From Rhizobium grahamii CCGE 502 (lineage in GTDB: Bacteria; Pseudomonadota; Alphaproteobacteria; Rhizobiales; Rhizobiaceae): 64,000 nt of DNA. Below the pieces are notes generated by a model. It searched no databases. It was given only the letters and a program-made list of their open reading frames with translations, and had not been told where the DNA came from. Positions within the stretch are counted from its first letter, which is position 1; every line of letters begins with the position of its first letter. Positions 48,126 to 56,595 of this stretch are shown piece after piece. The stretch covers positions 301,781 to 365,780 of the forward strand of contig NZ_AEYE02000011.1 of assembly GCF_000298315.2 (NCBI RefSeq), written 5' to 3'. A program made the position numbers and the translations under genes.

Positions 48126-49628
48126 ATGACATCCATGGACAACGTCCTGCGCCTTGCGCTCGATCCGATCACCCAGTTCGCAGCGCTTGTCCTCGTTCTG
48201 GTGTTCGCCAGAACTCTCGTCCGCGGGAGGCAGACACAGCGGTTCCTCGTTCACATAGTATTCTTCGTCATCCTTACCATCTTGCTCGTGGGCAACAATG
48301 TCGCCCCCTGGACCACTGGTATCGCGGACGACGATCTAACGCACCGGATATTCATAGGCGTGGCCAAGGCAACATGGTGGGCTGGCGGCGCGATGGTTCT
48401 GGCCAGCTCAGTGCGCGTCTACCTCATCTTCGAGCGAAAGCCCCGAGAAGGACGCTTGATCCAGGACTTGCTGGTCGCTTTTATCTATCTCGGTGCGGCT
48501 CTCTCCATCATAGCCTTCGTGTTCGACCTTCCGGTGCGAACCCTGATCGCTACCTCCGGGGTCTTCGCCATCGTGCTGGGTCTCGCACTACAGAGTACCC
48601 TGAACGACGTTTTTTCCGGGATCGCACTGAATCTTGGACGTCCGTACACCGTCGGCGACTGGATCGAGGTCGAAGGAGGCGTCCGCGGTCAGGTGGTCGA
48701 AACGAACTGGCGTTCGACGCATCTCCTGAACGACACGAACGACCTAGTGATCGTTCCCAACAGCACACTCGCCAAGGCCACGCTGATTAATCTTACGGGT
48801 ACTGACTCTGTCGATGGAGCCAAGGTGGTCATCAGGGCACTTCCGACACGAACGCCGGCGGCCATCGAGGAGACGATGAAAACGGTGCTCCTCAGCGCGA
48901 ACTCGATTCTGAAGTTCCCTCCACCGTCAGTGTCAGTCACAGGTCTCGACGGTTCCGCGGTCGAAGTCGAGTTGTCCTTCAAGGTCGCCAGCCTCGGCCA
49001 AACCGGAATTGCCAAGAACGAGATCTTCGATCTGGTCTATCGGCATGCAAAGGCCGCAGGCATCCAGCTCTCGACGGCGGCGAACGTTCAGATGGAAGCG
49101 GCGTCGTCAGACTCTTCCAAACATCCCGGCACGCCTTGGCGGCTCCTGACATCGATCCCGCTGTTCTCTGCTCTCACGGAAGACGAGATGGAGACCGTCG
49201 CGAATAGCATGACGCGTTGCACGTTCAAGAAGGGGGTGGTGATCGCACCGCAGAATGCCTCAATGACGTCTCTGATGATCGTGCGCAGCGGAGTCGTGTC
49301 GGTCGAGCTGGACGACGACGATGGCGGGCGCGAGGAGCTGACCCGACTGGCACCTGGAGATCTATTCGGCGAACGTGGGGTTCTGATGGGCGCGCCGGAG
49401 CCTGCCACGATGCGCGCCCTCACCTTCGTCGTCGTCTACGAAATCTCGAAGGACCATCTCGCGAGCGTGATGCACGAACGTCCGGCGCTCGTGGAGGAAC
49501 TGAGCCAGCTCTTGGCGAAGCGCATGGAGACCGAGGAGCACTTAAAGGCCGATGGCAGCGCTGGTGCGGAGGCGCATCCGATTTCACTGGCGGCCAAGAT
49601 ACGGCACCTGTTCAGGCTTCCTCATTAA
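48126..49628 (+). CDS. MscS-family mechanosensitive channel with C-terminal cyclic-nucleotide-binding domain
   Basis: A 500-residue inner-membrane protein. Helices lie near residues 10-30, 37-55, 72-95 and 112-130; the pore helix and beta domain are recognisable in ATSGVFAIVLGLALQSTLNDVFSGIALNLGRPYTVGDWIEVEGGVRG and DLVIVPNSTLAKATLINL. After the MscS core comes a cNMP-binding fold (about 355-480: FSALTEDEMETVANSMTRC, MIVRSGVVSVEL, LAPGDLFGERGVLMGAPEPATMRA). Channels of this BCNG-like layout may be gated by cAMP, which would link it to the cyclases in this window; that link is speculative. Confidence 0.92.
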   Translation: MTSMDNVLRLALDPITQFAALVLVLVFARTLVRGRQTQRFLVHIVFFVILTILLVGNNVAPWTTGIADDDLTHRIFIGVAKATWWAGGAMVLASSVRVYLIFERKPREGRLIQDLLVAFIYLGAALSIIAFVFDLPVRTLIATSGVFAIVLGLALQSTLNDVFSGIALNLGRPYTVGDWIEVEGGVRGQVVETNWRSTHLLNDTNDLVIVPNSTLAKATLINLTGTDSVDGAKVVIRALPTRTPAAIEETMKTVLLSANSILKFPPPSVSVTGLDGSAVEVELSFKVASLGQTGIAKNEIFDLVYRHAKAAGIQLSTAANVQMEAASSDSSKHPGTPWRLLTSIPLFSALTEDEMETVANSMTRCTFKKGVVIAPQNASMTSLMIVRSGVVSVELDDDDGGREELTRLAPGDLFGERGVLMGAPEPATMRALTFVVVYEISKDHLASVMHERPALVEELSQLLAKRMETEEHLKADGSAGAEAHPISLAAKIRHLFRLPH

Positions 49629-49941
49629 GCTACTCGGCCGCTCGAACGCGCGACGTGGGCAAGAGCCTTCCCTGTGCCAGCAGTGCTATCGTCCCTACGG
49701 CAATCGCCACCACCAGCACATTGGCAAATAAGAACAGATACGGCGCGAGCTGGACGCCGATACTGTCACCGCTACGGGACACCATCCTCATGGAGGCGGA
49801 AGCCAACGCCAAGCTGGTCAATGCTTTCTTCAAAATCGCGCGGTCCGAGGATGTTCTTCCGAACCGATAGCGGCTTCGGATTGAAAACCGAACTCCAGCA
49901 CTTTTAGACAGCCCTGAAGTTCGGCCCCCGCACGTCAGATT
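49629..49941. other. Region with a possible membrane-protein relic
   Basis: No complete gene is supported. A minus-strand frame (49630-49833) reads through one hydrophobic helix, LAPYLFLFANVLVVAIAVGTIALL, ending TSRVRAAE just before the channel stop. It could be the tail of a lost membrane protein but has no good start. Confidence 0.4.
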
Positions 49942-50691
49942 TCAGCGTGCGGCAGTCAGTTCGTCAAAGACTCCCATTTTTTTCAGCGAACTCACCAGAC
50001 CGGTGAGTGCAACTACCCCGACAAAAACGCCTACAAGCACTATCGCGTAAGAAAGTTCCTGATCCGAAATGGAATCGGCTGCTACCCTGTAAAACTCGGT
50101 GGCCAACAGCGCGATCAGCGTTGACGAGATCGTTGAGTAGTCCTTGGCGATAACTCGTCTCATATTGAATGCCATTCCCTCGGTGGACGCGGAGAACGCA
50201 CTCAGCTTCAGTCCCCATCTGGGGACATCCCGACAATAAGCGCTGTAGGCCTCCCCGAATTTGTTAGCGAGGAACTCCTCTTCGGCGTAGATGATGCACT
50301 GATAGATAAACCCGAACAGCAAACTTCCTACAACAACGACCCCCGGATTGCCGTGGAACAGGAAGAGGCCTGCGTAAATGAGCATATTTCCCACATACAA
50401 CGGGTTGCGGCAAACGCCGAACATGCCTTCCGTGACCAGATCTTTGGCATAGACGCGCTTATTCAGGCCGCCGCGCTTGATGTAGGCATAGCCGATAACG
50501 GTTGCGCGCAGCACCAAACCCGCGAGGACGATGAGCAGTGCAATGATGTCCTTCGATTGCTCGAGTGCCGCGCTACCCAGAACGGTCGTCGTCGGCGGAG
50601 CGGCAATAAACAATGCGACGATGATAAGAGGAAACGCCTGGTTTCGGTACTTAAAAAAGAAAGTCCCGAACGCGAGCATGAGAATCTTCAT
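49942..50691 (-). CDS. Phospholipid/isoprenylcysteine methyltransferase-like membrane protein (PEMT/ICMT group)
   Basis: About 249 residues from the ATG of MKILMLAFGTFFFKYRNQAFP. Five or six membrane helices and the conserved SAM-binding segment TEGMFGVCRNPLYVGNMLIYAGLFLF plus EEEFLANKFGEAYSAYCRDVPRW identify the PEMT/ICMT group. An extra C-terminal part has two helices (SSTLIALLATEFYRV, YAIVLVGVFVGVVALTGL) not usual for the family. The upstream CmoA-like methyltransferase stops 11 bases before it, so the two form an operon acting on one unknown product. Confidence 0.85.
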   Translation of the reverse strand: MKILMLAFGTFFFKYRNQAFPLIIVALFIAAPPTTTVLGSAALEQSKDIIALLIVLAGLVLRATVIGYAYIKRGGLNKRVYAKDLVTEGMFGVCRNPLYVGNMLIYAGLFLFHGNPGVVVVGSLLFGFIYQCIIYAEEEFLANKFGEAYSAYCRDVPRWGLKLSAFSASTEGMAFNMRRVIAKDYSTISSTLIALLATEFYRVAADSISDQELSYAIVLVGVFVGVVALTGLVSSLKKMGVFDELTAAR

Positions 50692-50702
50692 GGTCTTTTG
50701 TC

Positions 50703-51464
50703 TCACTTCACCGCGACGATGCCGCAGAAATTGTACCAACGGAAGAATACTTCCGTGCTCTTGAAGCCCACCTCCTTGAGCAACTGGATGTTCTCCTCAA
50801 GGCGGTACGGGATGAGGACGTTTTCCAACGCCTCCCGCTTCTTCGATATTTCGATCGAGGAGTATCCGTTACGCCGTTTGAAATCGTAGTAGTGGTCGAT
50901 GAACAGCCTGTTGAAGGTCGTGTCCTCGCTAGTCAGCTTCTCGATCAGCAGCAGGCATCCGTGTTCGTTGAGACCGTCGTAGATCGTCTTCATGACCCGT
51001 TCGCGGAAGAGCGGACGTACGAATTGCAGGGTAAGCAGCATCGTCACGACACTGGCGTTCTCCACAGAGAAGCCTCTGTGGAGGTCGCCAGTGACGAGCT
51101 CGATCGATCGGTTTGTTCCCGATTCCTCGATCTTCTCAGCCGCCTTCTTGAGCATGTCCGGAGCATTGTCGATGCCGACAAAATCAACGTGGTTGTCGAC
51201 GACGTGGTCGAGTGCCAAGAGAGTCGTGGCCGTTGAGCAGCCAATGTCGTAGAGGTTCGACTGAGGCTGGGCAAAATCCCCGGCCAACTCGCAAACCATC
51301 CGCTGCATCTCCCCATAGAACGGGACCGAGCGGCTGACCATGTCATCGAAGACGTTCGCGACGGTGGAATTGAATGAGAAGTCCGCAACAGAATTGCGTT
51401 CGTCGGCAAACACCTCGTCACGCGAATTCGTATGTAGCACAAGACGGCTAGACTGGTCGGTCAT
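50703..51464 (-). CDS. CmoA-like SAM-dependent methyltransferase
   Basis: A 253-residue class I methyltransferase resembling CmoA, the carboxy-SAM synthase of tRNA wobble uridine modification. Shared segments are VANVFDDMVSRSVPFYGEMQRM, YDIGCSTATTLLALD (motif I), FVGIDNAPDMLKKA, DFKRRNGYSSIEISKKREALENVLIPY and the end FFRWYNFCGIVAVK. CmoA normally works with CmoB, which is not here; the partner is instead a membrane methyltransferase. GGAG stands five bases before the ATG. It could be a true CmoA or a recruited relative. Confidence 0.85.
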   Translation of the reverse strand: MTDQSSRLVLHTNSRDEVFADERNSVADFSFNSTVANVFDDMVSRSVPFYGEMQRMVCELAGDFAQPQSNLYDIGCSTATTLLALDHVVDNHVDFVGIDNAPDMLKKAAEKIEESGTNRSIELVTGDLHRGFSVENASVVTMLLTLQFVRPLFRERVMKTIYDGLNEHGCLLLIEKLTSEDTTFNRLFIDHYYDFKRRNGYSSIEISKKREALENVLIPYRLEENIQLLKEVGFKSTEVFFRWYNFCGIVAVK

Positions 51465-51983
51465 ATCCGCTCCAAATGTACAGCAATGTCAGATGGGCGT
51501 GCTTTTCCCCAAGCACACCCGGCGCGCCGCGATTTGGTCACAATAGTCTGACGGCTACCTGAAAACGGTTGCCGCTTACGCAAGTGGAGGAAGGAAGCGC
51601 CTGAAGGCAAGCCGGTAGGCGAAAGACCAGAGGGAACCTGCACACCAACCGAAAGCGACATCGGTGCCAGTGCTGACCATTAAGTTAGGCTGTCCCGCCG
51701 TCGATGTTGACAACAAGGGAGGGCGATGTGGCTGAGACGGCAAGCGGTCAACGATAGTAGATCGAGCCGTCTGCGCTATCCGGCCGGGGCCGACGCGGTA
51801 GCGCTTGCTTAGTGACAGCTGTGGGCCGACAGTCCGACGCCGACAACAAGATCATCCTGAAAAGCCGAGAGGTGACGATCTGCGATCTGGTTTCGTCTGG
51901 CCACGAAGGAGGTCCGACCGCCGTCCCAACTGCGAGAAAGCGATTATGCCAGCGCGCTTAGGTCTTGCTCGTTCGCCGCAACG
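51465..51983. other. Non-coding stretch with a short SDR tail relic
   Basis: No intact gene in 519 bases. On the minus strand, about 51690-51750, a frame reads AVSATSPSLVVNIDGGTA then stop, the typical last residues of a short-chain dehydrogenase, with a stop codon just before it. This is a short gene relic, in line with the eroded cluster to its right. Confidence 0.45.
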
Positions 51984-52385
51984 TTACTCCACCGGCGTGA
52001 GAACCGGTGCGCCCTTGTTCTTGAGAAGCAAGACGATGAACTTCGCAGGCTTGGTCGTACTTGCATTGCGGCCGACCACGTGAATGTCGGATGGGCCTTC
52101 ATACCAGGTCTCTCCCGGCGACAAGGTCACTTGCTTTCCTCCCCTCACCTGCATCACGACTGAACCCTCCAGAACGTAGATGAACGCATGTGCGTCGTGT
52201 TTGTGAATCGGATCGGAGCCTCCCGGCGGATACTCGACTGATATCATCAGCGCCTCCTTGCCGGGGTAGTCAGGAAGGTCCTTTTTCACAAGCGATGTGA
52301 CCGTTGCCGCATCGCCGGCGACCGCCAAAGTGCCAAGAAAACAAACCATGCTTGACACGCAGAGCGATAAGAAGACTGACTTCAT
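51984..52385 (-). CDS. Exported cupin-domain protein
   Basis: A 133-residue protein with a signal peptide (FLSLCVSSMVCFLGTLAVAG) and one cupin barrel. The metal-binding residues are visible in PGGSDPIHKHDAHAFIYVLEG (two His, Glu) and the second cupin motif in PGETWYEGPSDIHVVGRNAS with another His. It is probably periplasmic and may bind a metal and a small aromatic or sugar ligand; substrate unknown. It belongs to a minus-strand row of catabolic-looking genes, several of them broken. Confidence 0.87.
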   Translation of the reverse strand: MKSVFLSLCVSSMVCFLGTLAVAGDAATVTSLVKKDLPDYPGKEALMISVEYPPGGSDPIHKHDAHAFIYVLEGSVVMQVRGGKQVTLSPGETWYEGPSDIHVVGRNASTTKPAKFIVLLLKNKGAPVLTPVE

Positions 52386-52482
52386 TGTCGTAATCCCTTT
52401 GTTTGCCAGGAGCGCCCTTTATGCTACCAGCGCCCGTCGTGGGTTTGTGGACGCATGTGCATCCACAAACATCGTCGCCGGC

Positions 52483-52750
52483 TTATTTTCCGACCGCCGC
52501 CTGTGGCGTCGTGCGGAAACTGATCCCGATGCGGTTATAGGCGTTCATCAGGCCTGTCGCGAGCGTCAGATCGGCGAGTTCGCGTTCGTCGAACGCCGCA
52601 CGCGCGGCTTCGTAGGCGCTGTCGGGAACGCCGGTCTCGGCCACCGCGTCACCGTTTCCGCCCAGCAAAGGGCCGCCCGCTCACGCGCGTCGAAAAGATT
52701 GCCGGCTTCCCTCCATGCCTGCACCAGCGCTTGGACCCCGCACGAGAAAG
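52483..52750 (-). pseudogene. Remnant of an AhpD/carboxymuconolactone decarboxylase-like protein
   Basis: Two frame-shifted pieces of one gene. The upstream piece reads QAWREAGNLFDARERAALCWAETVTR, then one base off the downstream piece continues VAETGVPDSAYEAARAAFDERELADLTLATGLMNAYNRIGISF. The N-terminal part with the redox CxxC motif is missing, and no start remains. The order matches AhpD-like alkylhydroperoxidase family members of rhizobia. Confidence 0.82.
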
Positions 52751-52837
52751 CTTGATGTTATGGCTCGGCGTAAATCGCTTGACGACCTAGTGCACAAACG
52801 CTGTCAAAAGCTGTACCTAAGCGTCGCCCAGCAGCGG

Positions 52838-53773
52838 TCAGTAGTCCCAGTACATGGGCGCCCACCGGAATTTATCGCCGTCTACCGCCACGCGCCCCAG
52901 CGACGGGAACGGGAGATGGGTAGCCACCAGCAGTTCACCACTCGCCGACAGTTCCCGGAGGAGACCGATCCGAACCCTGGCAGCCTCTTCCGGGTCGTGC
53001 TCGAAGCCGTTGTACCAATCGGGATGATCGAAACCGACCGCGAACACGGCGTCTCCTGCAAACGTCAGCGCGTCGTCTCCAGACGCGATGCGGATTACAC
53101 AGTGACCCGGAGTATGCCCCCCCGTGCGACGCGCGACGACGCCCGGAGCAACCTCCTGCTTTTCGTCAAACAGGCGCAGATAGCTGCGATACTCGGCCAG
53201 GAAGCGTTTCGCCGTTGCCGCAAGCGCGGCGGGGAAGCCGTCCGGCATGTTTGTGCGAGTGAAGTCCGGGGCCTCCCAGAACTTGGCCTCGGCGGCGGGG
53301 ATGTGGATCCGAAGGTCGGGACGAAGCTTTTCCTTGATCCCCTCAACGAGAAGCCCGCCGATGTGATCCATGTGCAAGTGAGTGAGCACGAGATCGGTCA
53401 CCGTTGTCAGATCGATATCGGCAGCTTCCAGTCGCTTGATCAGTTGTCCCGCACGCGGCAGGTTCAAATTCGGATCGAGACCCAACCCCGCGTCGAGGAG
53501 AACGATTTGATCGCCGCTGCGAACCACGACCGCATTCAAAGCCCAGTCGAACGCTTCGGGAGGCAAGAACTGGTCCGCCATCCAGCTCGCGCGACTTGCG
53601 GGATCCGCGTTGTGTCCCAACATTTGGGTGGGGAGCGGCAGTACGCCGTCGCTGACAATCATCACGTCGATGTCGCCGATCTTCAGCGCATAGCGAGACG
53701 GAACCAGCTCACCTGTAGCGGGCTTACCGGGATGGAAGTTGATTTCTTCGGAAATTTTCTTTTGTACGTTTAT
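52838..53773 (-). CDS. MBL-fold metallo-hydrolase, start codon apparently ATA
   Basis: A metallo-beta-lactamase-fold hydrolase with the zinc motif TDLVLTHLHMDHIGG, a later His in TGGHTPGHCVIR and an Asp in LTFAGDAVFAVG. Homology-like sequence (VQKKISEEINFHPGKPATGELVPSRYALKIGDID) continues upstream of the first ATG (53665) to a codon six bases after AAAGGAG, where the expected ATG reads ATA (53773). With that start the protein has 311 residues; from the first ATG only 275. The gene may be poorly expressed. Members hydrolyse lactones or esters. Confidence 0.82.
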   Translation of the reverse strand: MNVQKKISEEINFHPGKPATGELVPSRYALKIGDIDVMIVSDGVLPLPTQMLGHNADPASRASWMADQFLPPEAFDWALNAVVVRSGDQIVLLDAGLGLDPNLNLPRAGQLIKRLEAADIDLTTVTDLVLTHLHMDHIGGLLVEGIKEKLRPDLRIHIPAAEAKFWEAPDFTRTNMPDGFPAALAATAKRFLAEYRSYLRLFDEKQEVAPGVVARRTGGHTPGHCVIRIASGDDALTFAGDAVFAVGFDHPDWYNGFEHDPEEAARVRIGLLRELSASGELLVATHLPFPSLGRVAVDGDKFRWAPMYWDY

Positions 53774-54088
53774 GGCGAACTCCTTTGTTAATTATTTGCC
53801 TGCCACATCCGTCGCGACGGGGGCACACGGTCACGGACCGGCACTCAATCCCATTGGATTGCTGTTTGTTTGAGCGCCTGCTTGGTGACGGCTTTCGGCA
53901 CTTTTGCACACGCCTTTGTGCGTGGTAATCCAAACGAAGGTTTGGGCTGCTCGTCGGACAGCGCGGCGCGCACGGAACGGCGGCTGGAGGTTGTGACCAA
54001 CACCAGTCCTTTTTATCCATTGGGACGAAGTAGCTGAGGATATCGAGAGGCGGCGCGCCTTGGGAGGGCGCTTGCTTCCGGCGGCAGA
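53774..54088. other. Intergenic stretch, no gene recognised
   Basis: Contains the ribosome site of the MBL-fold gene at the left edge and an inverted repeat CCAAAC-GAAG-GTTTGG (53930-53945). No coding sequence is supported on either strand. Confidence 0.5.
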
Positions 54089-54445
54089 TTAGGCCTTGGC
54101 CTTAGCGACGTCCTGAGCCGTCAGATAGCTTTCGATTAGAGCGCCATAGTTAGGTGCCAACAAGGCATACAACTTGGCGAGATCGGCGGCCTCGGGACGA
54201 GCCCACGTGCGGTGAGACCCGGCCACGACAGCGTTCGTCGACGTGGGGATGATGCCAGCCTGGGCCAAACGCCAGTGTCGTTCTGGATACCAGTTCGCTG
54301 GGGTCGCCGGAAGCATCGACTACTGCGTAAACCTTGTATCCGGCCGCAATCGGGCTTAGCGCTGGGAACATTACACAGACGCTGGTCCAGACACCGGCCA
54401 TGGTTAAGGTCTTCCGACCAGTGTCTCAACGAATTCCTGGTTATC
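54089..54445 (-). pseudogene. Remnant of an isochorismatase-family hydrolase
   Basis: C-terminal two-thirds in at least three frames: EFVET, then GRKTLTMAGVWTSVCVMFPALSPIAAGYKVYAVVDASGDPSELVSRTTLA with the catalytic-type Cys, then, shifted, RLAQAGIIPTSTNAVVAGSHRTW and KLYALLAPNYGALIESYLTAQ. Frameshifts fall before GRKTL and after TTLA. The N-terminal part with the catalytic Asp is missing. The gene is dead and lies 21 bases after the stop of the intact nitroreductase. Confidence 0.85.
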
Positions 54446-54466
54446 TCAAGACTCCCAAGACAACAG

Positions 54467-55132
54467 CTAATCTCCGACGAACGTGACCGTCTCATCGAGT
54501 TGGACTCGGCCCGTCCGGGGAAAGCTTACCAAGGGATCCTCGTACCCGATCGACATGCCACAGTAGAGGATGAGCCCTTCCGGGGGTGAAAGAACCTCCG
54601 CGACCGTCTCGCGTACCTGCGACCATGCCATCTGCGGGCAACTATGCAATCCTTCAGCACGCAGCAGCAGCATGACGGTCTGCAGATACATTCCGACGTC
54701 GGCCCATTGCGGACGCCGGAGGCCCTGGTCGATGTAGCAGAACAGTGCGGCGGGCGCGCCGAAACAGTTCCAGTTGGCGATGGCCGCCCGCTGGCGCGCC
54801 TCCCAGTCCTCGCGCGCAATGCCCAGTGCGCTGTAGCGCTCACGTCCGAAAGCGGATCGGCGATCCTTGTAGGGCGACTTTAAAGTGGCCGGGTACATCT
54901 CGTACTGTCGCTCGTCCCACTGGTCGCCGTGGGCCACGCGCTCGACCGCGCACGTCTTGAGTTCAACGAGTGGCGCGCCGGTCAGCACGTAAGTGTTCCA
55001 CGGCTGGATGTTCGATCCGGACGGGGCCCAGGCCGCGGCGGTCAGCACCCGCTCAAGCACCTCCCGTGGGACGGGCTCGTCTTTGAACCCTCGCACCGAC
55101 CGTCGGCTTGTGACTGCTTCATATACGTCCAT
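54467..55132 (-). CDS. Nitroreductase family protein
   Basis: A 221-residue FMN-dependent oxidoreductase starting at MDVYEAVTSRRSVRGF, with AAGGAGG nine bases before the ATG. Family features are RRSVRGFKDEPVPREVLERVL, AAAWAPSGSNIQPWNTYVLTG, and the later DVGMYLQTVMLLLRAEGLHSCPQMAW followed by LYCGMSIGYED. It resembles NfnB-type enzymes for nitroaromatics or quinones. It is intact and heads a minus-strand row whose following genes are mostly broken. Confidence 0.9.
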   Translation of the reverse strand: MDVYEAVTSRRSVRGFKDEPVPREVLERVLTAAAWAPSGSNIQPWNTYVLTGAPLVELKTCAVERVAHGDQWDERQYEMYPATLKSPYKDRRSAFGRERYSALGIAREDWEARQRAAIANWNCFGAPAALFCYIDQGLRRPQWADVGMYLQTVMLLLRAEGLHSCPQMAWSQVRETVAEVLSPPEGLILYCGMSIGYEDPLVSFPRTGRVQLDETVTFVGD

Positions 55133-55790
55133 GATGATCGCCTCCTTGCGGCTGGCCATTCGTTTCGCCTAACCGCCACGAAGTAGCGCGTGCCCAAACC
55201 AACCGACAACCCAAACCAAATGTCTAGATCGTCCGCTCGCCAGTACTGGAGACGGAAGCCTCGAAGCTCGACGGCAAAAAGGTAGTTGAGTTGATGACGC
55301 GGCTCTGCCCTGCTCTAAAGTCAGGCGGCGGCGTCGATCGCGCGGCCGCCATTCACGGTTGGAGGAACTGGCGGCCGTCGCTTAACGCCGTTGGCGGACC
55401 ATCAGCTTCGAACGCGCTAGGCCGTATAGTCAACCTCATAGTGGGCGGTTCGAACGCCTTCGTGCCCATGCGTGGCTTCGTCACCGAATATCTCAGGTTG
55501 CCGCAACTGTTTCAGCTCGTTAGCGTCCACCAGATCGCGGCTGCGCAGGTCTACGGAAGGGCCGCGCGCCGGGATGCATCAAGGGGTATTCGTACTGGCA
55601 AGCGGTAGGAAGGTTCGATGTCACGGGCGGGAGTCCATCGACGGAAACCGAAATGCGACTTTGATTGACGGCGCCCTTGAGGGACGTCACATAACGATCA
55701 ACTTCCCCCTGCGGAGCGCTCTACTTCGTGAGTCCAGGCGATGGCTTGTCTCGTCGAGCTCATCAAGACAGTCTTAGAACGCTATGTAAC
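55133..55790. other. Degenerate region without an intact gene
   Basis: About 650 bases with short open frames on both strands. A plus-strand frame (55291-55608) and a minus-strand one (reading SVDLRSRDLVDANELKQL and on to HYEVDYTA before a stop near 55425) both look partly protein-like, but I cannot assign either to a family. Probably an eroded gene. Confidence 0.4.
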
Positions 55791-56453
55791 TCATTGATCG
55801 ACAGGGGCAGAGCTGGCTGCAGCAAGCATTACTGGAGTGAACGCAGTGCCTCGACCCTGAGCATAGGCGAGCTGAATAATTAGCTCAGCCAGTGGCTCCA
55901 GGTACCGAGCACATGCAATACCGCCGGTGTCAATGGCATCGTACCCAATATCGCGAACCAGTGCCGCTACCCGCTGTTTGGAGCCAGTATCGTCTCCCGC
56001 CAGAAAAACTTGGGGAGTGATGCTTCCGTATGACAAGTCCGCGGACACGACCTCCGCGAAAATAGCATTAAAGGCTTTCACAACCTTTGAGTGCGGCGCC
56101 AGCCTCTGGCATGTTTCTCCGGCTGAATCCGTATGGCCGATTGTAAGTTGCATATAGTCGGAGGTGAGTGGATTGGTGCAATCGACAATGATTTTGCCAT
56201 CAATTGCTCCCAGTCGATCCAGTGTTTCCGGCAAATTGACAAACGGAACTGCGATAAAAATCACATCTGCCTCTGAGACGAAGGAAGCCGCGTCTCCCCC
56301 GCGGACGCCAAGCTGTTCCGCCGCAGCCTGCCCAGTTTTATGATCCCGAGATCCCAGCAAGACTTGATGCGAGGTTCTTGCAAACCGCTTCGCCAAGGCG
56401 CATCCGACATTGCCCGTTCCCACAATCAGAAGTGTCAACGTTGAACCGGACAT
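55791..56453 (-). CDS. NADP(H)-binding oxidoreductase, F420-dependent NADP reductase-like
   Basis: A 220-residue Rossmann protein of the group annotated as NADPH-dependent F420 reductase or pyrroline-carboxylate-reductase-like. The NADP loop is LLIVGTGNVGCALAKRFA, the following strand ends LLGSRDHK, and the fold continues with ADVIFIAVPFVNLPETL, KIIVDCTNPL and KVVKAFNAIFAEVV. Rhizobia do not make F420, so another substrate is likely. It is intact and divergent from the large cyclase gene. Confidence 0.87.
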   Translation of the reverse strand: MSGSTLTLLIVGTGNVGCALAKRFARTSHQVLLGSRDHKTGQAAAEQLGVRGGDAASFVSEADVIFIAVPFVNLPETLDRLGAIDGKIIVDCTNPLTSDYMQLTIGHTDSAGETCQRLAPHSKVVKAFNAIFAEVVSADLSYGSITPQVFLAGDDTGSKQRVAALVRDIGYDAIDTGGIACARYLEPLAELIIQLAYAQGRGTAFTPVMLAAASSAPVDQ

Positions 56454-56595
56454 TTGAGCCTCACAGCTGTCGACCTATCAACTCAAAAATGTTCTCGACG
56501 CCATTGCGCGTCAAGCAGATTCTCTCCGAGAGTAATCGATTCCGTACTATGGTGGCTAAGGCCACAGGATCTGGTTTTCGCGATTGGAGACGCCC

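Noticed and set aside
54467-55132. Nitroreductase as a SagB-type azoline dehydrogenase for the YcaO operon
   Set aside because: It resembles ordinary NfnB-like nitroreductases, lies about 7 kb away on the other strand, and sits with isochorismatase and hydrolase relics.
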